The translations under genes were made by a program, and so were the position numbers. From Myxococcales bacterium (GTDB taxonomy: Bacteria > Myxococcota_A > Polyangia > Haliangiales > Haliangiaceae), in assembly GCA_024222395.1 (NCBI GenBank), contig JAAEPE010000088.1:1-38254 (forward strand): a DNA stretch of 38,254 nt, given 5' to 3'. Under the pieces are notes generated by a model, which saw only the letters and a list, made by a program, of their open reading frames with translations, searched no databases and had not been told where the DNA came from. Of the stretch, positions 32,806 to 38,254 are shown piece after piece (position 1 is the first letter of the stretch; the number at the start of each line of letters is the position of its first letter).

Positions 32806-33906
32806 ATGGCGCGGCGCAAGACGACTTCGAAATCGAGCAAGGCAGCTGCCGATGAAGCTGCGCGCCTGGAGAATGAGGCTCAGGAAGAAGCGCTCGATGA
32901 AGCGGGTGAGGTAAGCGAGGAAGAGATGGTCGCAGAGCTGGGCGATAGCGACACGGATGACGAAGGCGACGCTGAGGTCGAGGTCATAGGCCGGGCGGAG
33001 AAGCGGGGACTGAGCAGCTCAGAGCGAACCGAGCTCGCACGACGAGATCCACTCAGTGTCTATATGCACGATACCAAGCGCTTTCCTCTTCTCAGCAGAG
33101 AAGAGGAACACGAGTTGGCTGTGAGTCTCGTCGAGGACGGGGACTCCAGTGCGGCACGACGACTTGTGGAGTCCAATCTCCGCCTCGTAGTCAAGATCGC
33201 CTACGAGTATCAGCGAGCGCATCAGAACCTGCTCGACATGGTCCAAGAGGGTAATGTCGGCCTCATGCAGGCGGTCTCTAAGTACGATCCATACCGCGGT
33301 GTCAAACTCTCAAGCTACGCGGCTTGGTGGATTCGCGCGTACATCCTTAAGTTCATCCTCAACAATCATCGTCTTGTGAAGGTTGGAACAACTCAGGCAC
33401 AACGGAAACTCTTTTTCAACCTCAAGAAAGAGAAGGACAAGCTCGAAGCCGCGGGATTTAGTGCGGACGCTGCATCGATCGCAAAGGCCCTGGATGTACG
33501 AGAAAAGGATGTGGTCGAAATGCAGAAGCGTCTCGCCGCGCCCGATGCCTCATTCGACGCTCCTCTTTCCACGGGAGACGACGGCGGGGTTCGAACGCGT
33601 CACGACGTGATGGAAGGCGCCCAATCGGATAGGCCGGACGAAGCTGTCGAAGACTCCCAGTTCCACGGTCTGCTAAAGGAGAAGCTTGGAGTCTTTGCCG
33701 ACACCTTGGAGGGCCGTGAAGAACGCATATTTCGGCAGCGTTGGCTCACCGACGAGCCGATGACACTGCAACAGCTGGGGGACGAGTTTGGCGTGAGCCG
33801 TGAACGCGCTCGCCAACTCGAGAAGCGACTGCTCGGCCGAGTGCGCGAGTACCTCGAAGAAGAGCTTGGAACGGCCGTCGATATCGGCAATGCCGAGCGG
33901 GACTAG
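32806..33906 (+). CDS. rpoH: RpoH-like sigma-32 factor with acidic N-terminal extension
   Basis: This is an alternative sigma factor of the heat-shock (sigma-32) group. Region 2 reads [61 protein letters not shown]. The RpoH-box-like [12 protein letters not shown] follows it. Region 4.2 is [30 protein letters not shown]. At 366 residues it exceeds E. coli RpoH (284) mainly through an Asp/Glu/Ala-rich N-terminal tail of about 80 residues. Whether its regulon is heat shock or development (as with some myxobacterial RpoH paralogues) cannot be read from sequence. The promoter must lie inside the divergent siroheme-type gene, only 26 bp away. rsmI follows after 10 bp. Confidence 0.88.
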   Translation: MARRKTTSKSSKAAADEAARLENEAQEEALDEAGEVSEEEMVAELGDSDTDDEGDAEVEVIGRAEKRGLSSSERTELARRDPLSVYMHDTKRFPLLSREEEHELAVSLVEDGDSSAARRLVESNLRLVVKIAYEYQRAHQNLLDMVQEGNVGLMQAVSKYDPYRGVKLSSYAAWWIRAYILKFILNNHRLVKVGTTQAQRKLFFNLKKEKDKLEAAGFSADAASIAKALDVREKDVVEMQKRLAAPDASFDAPLSTGDDGGVRTRHDVMEGAQSDRPDEAVEDSQFHGLLKEKLGVFADTLEGREERIFRQRWLTDEPMTLQQLGDEFGVSRERARQLEKRLLGRVREYLEEELGTAVDIGNAERD

Positions 33907-33916
33907 GAAGCACCGC

Positions 33917-34765
33917 ATGTCGGACGAAGAACGAGGGCTCCTCTACGTGATCGGAACTCCTATCGGAAATCTTGAGGATGCAACGCCCCGCGCCAAGCGG
34001 CTTCTCGCCGAGGTTGACATCATCGCTGCGGAGGACACCCGGACCGCGAGGCACTTGCTCGAGCACTTCAAAATCGAGCGTCCGAGCATCGTTAGCTATT
34101 TCGAGGGCAACGAAGCCATGCGCACGCCTCAGCTCCTTGAAGAGATGGCCGTGGGCAAGTCGGTGGGGCTTGTCTCGGAAGCCGGAATGCCCGGTGTCTC
34201 GGACCCTGGGCAGCGATTGATCGAGGCCGCTGGCACAGCCGGCTTTACAGTAGTGCCGATTCCCGGCCCCTCTGCGGTTATCAGCGCTGTTGTCGGAAGT
34301 GGTTTGCCAACGGATCGATTCACCTTCGTTGGCTTCCTGCCCAGGGAGAGTGGCTCGCGGAGGCGCGCGCTGGGAGAGCTACGCAGTCGCCCCGAGACAC
34401 TGATCTTCTACGAGTCCCCTGAGAGGGTGGGCGCGTCCTTGCGCGATATGTCTGAAGCCTTTGGCCCGCAGAGGCCTGCAGTATTGGCAAGGGAACTCAC
34501 CAAGATGTACGAAGAATTCGTACGCGGTACGTGCGAGTCTCTAGCCTCTACCTATGCCGAACGAGCCCCTCGGGGCGAGTGCACCCTTGTCGTTGGCGGG
34601 GGCAGCGAGGCCGGCGAGGCACCAATCGATGTCGAAGCTGAAGTCCGGGCACTCCTTGGCGAAGGGCTCGGACCTAAGGACGTTGCTTCGAGGCTCATGG
34701 TTAAGACCGGAAAGCCAAGGCGAGAGCTCTATCAGCTCGCGCTCTCACTCAAGCGCTCTCGCTAG
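33917..34765 (+). CDS. rsmI: RsmI, 16S rRNA C1402 2'-O-methyltransferase
   Basis: RsmI uses S-adenosylmethionine to 2'-O-methylate C1402 in the decoding centre of 16S rRNA. The 282-residue protein shows the family N-terminus LYVIGTPIGNLEDATPRAKRLL, then AAEDTRTARHLLEHF, VSEAGMPGVSDPGQRL, PIPGPSAV and FVGFLPRESGSRR. I chose ATG 33917 because AGGAAG lies six bases upstream and the product aligns with the family from residue 1; the frame is open further upstream inside rpoH. It starts 10 bp after rpoH and is likely co-transcribed. Its TAG and that of the convergent outer-membrane gene share the palindrome CTAG. Confidence 0.95.
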   Translation: MSDEERGLLYVIGTPIGNLEDATPRAKRLLAEVDIIAAEDTRTARHLLEHFKIERPSIVSYFEGNEAMRTPQLLEEMAVGKSVGLVSEAGMPGVSDPGQRLIEAAGTAGFTVVPIPGPSAVISAVVGSGLPTDRFTFVGFLPRESGSRRRALGELRSRPETLIFYESPERVGASLRDMSEAFGPQRPAVLARELTKMYEEFVRGTCESLASTYAERAPRGECTLVVGGGSEAGEAPIDVEAEVRALLGEGLGPKDVASRLMVKTGKPRRELYQLALSLKRSR

Positions 34766-36249
34766 AAGAGGAAGCGGGCGTTCATCGTGAAGAGGATGTT
34801 CTGTCCATCTGAGACCCGGTAGCGGTGTCCTGCAAGGTCGATTGTCGGAACATGGAGGGGATTGACCTCTGCTGTACCCGGGGTAACAACATCGTTGTTC
34901 TCCCTCTCGCAGTTTGCCACCACAGAGCCTTGGCAGGTTTGTAGGTCGGTGCCGGCGTTTGCGAAACTCACGAGGTGGCTCTGTTCGTATTGCAGGCCGA
35001 CACCCGCGGAGAAGCGCACGCGCTCTCCCGCATCGGCCGTCACGCGAAGGTGTGTGTCGAGCATCATGAAGTTCTCGATATTCGAGACGCCCGGATGAGA
35101 TTTTGCCTGGACGCCGCTAATCGTCGGCTCTTCGTCTAGCACGAGTGGTGCCCCTGTTTGCGTTGCCGAGCCGGCGTACGCAAAGACCTCCCACATATCG
35201 CTGTAGCCGCGACCTTCGAAGTAGCTGGTGAGTGTGGTGCTGAGGTCGACGCCAACACGGAGTTCTTCTTCAGGGTTCTCCCAAACGGTCGCCTCGACGC
35301 CAAACGTGGTGCCTGCTTGTTGCTGAGGCGATTCAGACGTCACGCCAAACCCCTGATCCAAGGGGGCTAGGGGGGCGCTCTTCTTAACCGTCAGTGGTGC
35401 TTGCCACCAAATCTCGAAGTGCGGCTCAGCCCACCCCAAGTCCTTTGCCATGGAGGTCCAAAGACGCACATGCGTCACGCCATCTGCCACACCATTTGAT
35501 TGGTCGGGATCGAAGCGATTGAACTTCTTTGTCTTGCCCAGAGGGAGGCGAACCTCGCCACCGATCTTCCACGTGGGTTTGCTCTCATCGTGTTCCTGAT
35601 TCATTGGCGCGACGCCAAGCCCGAGACGCAACTGCGTGGTGCCGCGGCGATTGGTTCCGCGAAAGATGGTTGCATCGTTTGGATTGGTGAAGCCCGGTCC
35701 CGTTGGATCGTGGGCATCGAAGCCGGTTTCTGGGAGTAGGCCGTCTTGGATTGTGCTGGAGTTTTGGGCGTTGATGCAGGTCGGAGTACCACCGCCGGGA
35801 AAGACGCAGGGCGTGTCGCGTTGATCGAACGAAAGCGAATTGGAACTGTGCAGCACGACCGGCAGTGAGGCCGAGAGCCAAGAATTGTGGAAAACCCCGA
35901 GCTCGAGCTTGGGGACAAGCTCATGCTGGCTGCCCGAGAAGAGCAGGTCACGAACGATGGGGACCGGTGCATCCGCGGCCGTGCCAGGGAAACCCACGAA
36001 CTCACGCTTGATTGTTGAGCTTCGCGACGAGTATTTGTAGGTGATACTGCTGTGCAGATTGAAGTGGTCGTTCTCTTCGAACGCGCTCGCAACTTCGACC
36101 GCAGGGCTTGCGGTGGCAGCTGGCGCAAGGGCCAACACCACCGCTGTCGCAGCTGCCAATCCAACGGGGATTCGTGCGACTGAGAATCTCGCAAGCGAGG
36201 GGCGAGGAGGGCGGTACTTGCTGGTTCGGTCCTGGCGGCTACTGTGCAT
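34762..36249 (-). CDS. Putative outer-membrane beta-barrel protein
   Basis: This 495-residue protein begins with a basic N-terminus and a signal peptide (about 25-48, ending ATASPA). Alternating hydrophobic/aromatic strands follow, such as FNLHSSITYKYSSRSS, LELGVFHNSWLSASLPVVL, LRLGLGVAPM, KIGGEVRLPLG, PHFEIWWQAPLTV and VRFSAGVGLQYEQ. It ends in Phe (NARFLF), the C-terminal signature of outer-membrane barrels. One loop holds two cysteines (DTPCVFPGGGTPTCIN). I cannot assign a ligand or function. It lies 6 bp downstream of the NtrC-type regulator gene on the same strand. Together with the kinase they may be one unit. Confidence 0.75.
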   Translation of the reverse strand: MHSSRQDRTSKYRPPRPSLARFSVARIPVGLAAATAVVLALAPAATASPAVEVASAFEENDHFNLHSSITYKYSSRSSTIKREFVGFPGTAADAPVPIVRDLLFSGSQHELVPKLELGVFHNSWLSASLPVVLHSSNSLSFDQRDTPCVFPGGGTPTCINAQNSSTIQDGLLPETGFDAHDPTGPGFTNPNDATIFRGTNRRGTTQLRLGLGVAPMNQEHDESKPTWKIGGEVRLPLGKTKKFNRFDPDQSNGVADGVTHVRLWTSMAKDLGWAEPHFEIWWQAPLTVKKSAPLAPLDQGFGVTSESPQQQAGTTFGVEATVWENPEEELRVGVDLSTTLTSYFEGRGYSDMWEVFAYAGSATQTGAPLVLDEEPTISGVQAKSHPGVSNIENFMMLDTHLRVTADAGERVRFSAGVGLQYEQSHLVSFANAGTDLQTCQGSVVANCERENNDVVTPGTAEVNPLHVPTIDLAGHRYRVSDGQNILFTMNARFLF

Positions 36250-36255
36250 GATTCG

Positions 36256-37731
36256 CTAATTCCCAGACTCGTCGTCGCGAACGCGGTCGCGGAGTCCAAA
36301 GTCCTTCATCTTCATTTGTAGGCTCTTGCGAGATATCTTGAGCAGCTTGGCCGCTTGAGTCACATTTCCGGCAGTTTCGCCGAGTGCGTGGGCAATCAAT
36401 TCCTTCTCGACTCGGCTAGTCTCGGCTCGAACCGCGTCTTTGAGTGATACGGCTTCGCCATTGGCAGTTGCCTTTGTTGGCAAGGACCCACCCACGCCAG
36501 TTTCACTTCCCGAGGGCTGGCCGGCCTCGGTCACCGACGATGTCGCCACGCAGAGCTCATCGGGCAGATCTGCCCGTCGAATGCGTGTATCGCTACAGAA
36601 AAGTATGGTGCGCTCAAGGATGTTCTCGAGCTCACGAATGTTACCGGGCCAACTGTGGGCACTGAGCACCTCCATGGCGTCGTCGTCGATGCCCTCGATC
36701 TCTATGTTTAGGCGATGACGAAATTTCTCGATTATGTGATCAACGAGAAGTGGGGTGTCACCCTGGCGCAGTCTGAGCGGAGGAATCATCAGCGGGACCA
36801 CGTTGAGCCGGTAGAACAAGTCTTCGCGGAACTCTCCAGACGCTACGGCTTTTTCTAGATCTCGATTCGTGGCAGCTATTAGCCGAACGTCGACTTTGAG
36901 TGTCTTGATACCACCGACTCGTTCGAACTCGGATTCTTGGATGGCCCGCAGAAGCTTGACTTGCATTTCCACCGGGATTTCGCCGATTTCGTCGAGAAAT
37001 AGGGTGCCCTTGTCGGCAAGCTCAAAGCGGCCCGGTTTGGAACCAGTGGCTCCGGTGAAGGCGCCCTTCTCATACCCGAAGAGTTCGGACTCCATGAGAT
37101 TCTTGGGAATGGCTGCGCAGTTGATCTTGATGAATGGCTCATCGCTCCGGTCGGAGTTCTCGTGCAGAGCCTTAGCCACCAGTTCTTTTCCGGTGCCAGA
37201 CTCGCCGGTCACCAAGACAGTTGATGGGGTGTTGGCAACCTTTTCGATAATCCCGAATATCGACTGCATCACATCGGAGCGGCCGATCAATCCATGGCGC
37301 CCGGTGCTCGGGGATATGTCCCCATTCGGCGTGAGTGTGAGGGATGGCTCGCTTCGGTTCGCCGTGGCTTGCTTGATTGCCTTCTCAACAATCTGCCGGA
37401 TTTGCTCTTGCTCGAAGGGCTTCTCGATGTAGTCGAAGGCGCCGGCCTTCACGGCAGCCACAGCGTTGTCCACGCTTCCAAAGGCCGTAATCATGATGAC
37501 TGGAACCTCGGGGTATTCCTTCGAGACGGTTTGCAGGACACGCATTCCGTCGAACCTGGGCATCTTGAGGTCTGTTATGATCACGTCCACGGTGGTGTCG
37601 AGTCGCTCCAAAGCCTCAGCCCCATCAGACGCTTGCCAAACCTCGTAGCCCTCGCGGGTGAGGATGGCCGAAAGCACACGACGCAGGTTGGGCTCGTCAT
37701 CGGCCACAAGGATGCGTGAGCTACTCGCCAT
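36256..37731 (-). CDS. NtrC-family sigma-54 response regulator
   Basis: This 491-residue activator of sigma-54 RNA polymerase has three parts. The receiver domain (about 5-118) has DDE-type acidic residues at 11-13, phospho-acceptor Asp54 in ITDLKMP and Lys105. The AAA+ domain (about 148-385) has Walker A GESGTGKE (176-183), the sigma-54 contact loop GAFTGA (223-228) and [12 protein letters not shown]. The C-terminal Fis-type helix-turn-helix is [25 protein letters not shown] chose ATG 37731 because the receiver begins there; the longer open frame upstream overlaps the kinase gene and is low-complexity. It follows a sensor kinase by 85 bp and precedes the outer-membrane gene by 6 bp. Its target promoters are unknown. 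Confidence 0.95.
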   Translation of the reverse strand: MASSSRILVADDEPNLRRVLSAILTREGYEVWQASDGAEALERLDTTVDVIITDLKMPRFDGMRVLQTVSKEYPEVPVIMITAFGSVDNAVAAVKAGAFDYIEKPFEQEQIRQIVEKAIKQATANRSEPSLTLTPNGDISPSTGRHGLIGRSDVMQSIFGIIEKVANTPSTVLVTGESGTGKELVAKALHENSDRSDEPFIKINCAAIPKNLMESELFGYEKGAFTGATGSKPGRFELADKGTLFLDEIGEIPVEMQVKLLRAIQESEFERVGGIKTLKVDVRLIAATNRDLEKAVASGEFREDLFYRLNVVPLMIPPLRLRQGDTPLLVDHIIEKFRHRLNIEIEGIDDDAMEVLSAHSWPGNIRELENILERTILFCSDTRIRRADLPDELCVATSSVTEAGQPSGSETGVGGSLPTKATANGEAVSLKDAVRAETSRVEKELIAHALGETAGNVTQAAKLLKISRKSLQMKMKDFGLRDRVRDDESGN

Positions 37732-37816
37732 GCCCCGACCATAGCAATCCTGGGCGACGATTACTGGGGGCAAGGGCCTGCACGGACCAGTAGACGCAAT
37801 CTTGGACTCTGAATCT

Positions 37817-38254
37817 TTAGGAACCTGGGGGATCCTGCTCAGGAGTTGGCGTCGGAGGATCCAAATCCTGCCCTGGGGCGCCTTGGCCTTGGCCCTGCGT
37901 CGATCGAAAGCCCTCGATCGGCTGAGTGATGCTCGTATTTGGGGTTGGCTTGGAGGCCTTGGCGTGGCCGGCCTCACTGGGCAGGGATGGTCCGAGTGCG
38001 GGGAGAAAGACCGAAAAGGTCGAGCCGCGCCCAGGTGTTGAACGCACCTCGATAAGCCCATTGTGTTGGGTGACGATGCGCTGGGAGATAGCGAGGCCCA
38101 GCCCCGTGCCGTCTTGCTTAGTGGTGTAGAAGGGGATGAAGAGGCTGCGGAGTTTGTTCTCGGGGATGCCGGTGCCGGTATCGCGGAAGCGCACCTCGGC
38201 GAAAGACCCGTAGCCAAGCCTCGAACGCCGTCTACGTGTACTGATGATTTCCAG
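37817..38254 (-). CDS. Sensor histidine kinase, C-terminal part (cut by window edge)
   Basis: The last 146 codons of a kinase run off the right edge with no upstream stop, so the start lies outside. The visible part is the ATP-binding domain: [50 protein letters not shown] then [12 protein letters not shown]. It is followed by a Pro/Gln-rich tail of about 65 residues that is not part of the domain. It is the presumed partner of the NtrC-type regulator 85 bp downstream. Confidence 0.9.
   Translation of the reverse strand: MEIISTRRRRSRLGYGSFAEVRFRDTGTGIPENKLRSLFIPFYTTKQDGTGLGLAISQRIVTQHNGLIEVRSTPGRGSTFSVFLPALGPSLPSEAGHAKASKPTPNTSITQPIEGFRSTQGQGQGAPGQDLDPPTPTPEQDPPGS

Overview
The window is a 38 kb chromosomal segment from a Gram-negative bacterium. 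Outer-membrane and lipoprotein signals, a Tat-exported copper enzyme and Hsp33 are present. The large S41 peptidase resembles the MXAN_5808 group, and sigma-32 carries an acidic N-terminal extension. I infer a Myxococcota or other former deltaproteobacterial lineage with base composition in the high 50s to about 60% GC by eye. No rRNA or tRNA gene is present to settle the taxonomy.

Layout. 1-1740: a 13-copy octanucleotide array, then an aa3-type oxidase subunit III with an unusual lysine-rich insert and a mono-haem lipoprotein cytochrome c. 1874-2752: a broken IS256-family transposase. 2785-10291 (minus strand): a complete nosZ-R-D-F-Y-L cluster for nitrous oxide reduction, tightly packed, with ATGA overlaps from nosD through nosL. 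10292-11777: the presumed nos control region, a second copy of the IS end seen at 2686-2752, and a decayed IS1182-type transposase. 11792-14678 (minus): gltA then nhaA. 14819-19430 (plus): hslO, a COG2509-type FAD protein and a fused PabA-PabB. 19464-20519 (minus): MscS channel. 20698-24548 (plus): two translationally coupled DUF4139 proteins. 24638-25180 (minus): an unknown gene. 25350-27377 (plus): a lipoprotein alpha/beta hydrolase. 27383-27544: a MITE-like element between convergent genes. 27541-29126: tauE/safE and a divergent LysR regulator. 29142-32779 (minus): siroheme-synthase-like dehydrogenase and S41 peptidase. 32806-34765 (plus): rpoH-like sigma factor and rsmI. 34762-38254 (minus): an outer-membrane protein preceded by an NtrC-type response regulator and the end of its sensor kinase.

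Functionally, the first 10 kb is respiratory: electrons can go to O2 through the oxidase or to N2O through NosZ, and the lipoprotein cytochrome c is a plausible shared donor. The nos cluster has the clade I hallmarks (Tat signal, NosR, NosDFYL). It is bracketed by inverted copies of one insertion-sequence end, which suggests acquisition or mobilisation. The rest is mostly housekeeping, stress and envelope functions.

Two cross-cutting signals stand out. Short perfect tandem repeats (units of 4, 6, 8, 12 and 14 bp) occur at least seven times, in genes and between them. Copies of one IS-derived inverted repeat occur at four places. I see no CRISPR array, defence system or prophage. No feature here is a convincing wholly new system; the best leads are the IS-bracketed nos cluster with a predicted lipid-anchored NosZ and the repeat-expansion pattern.
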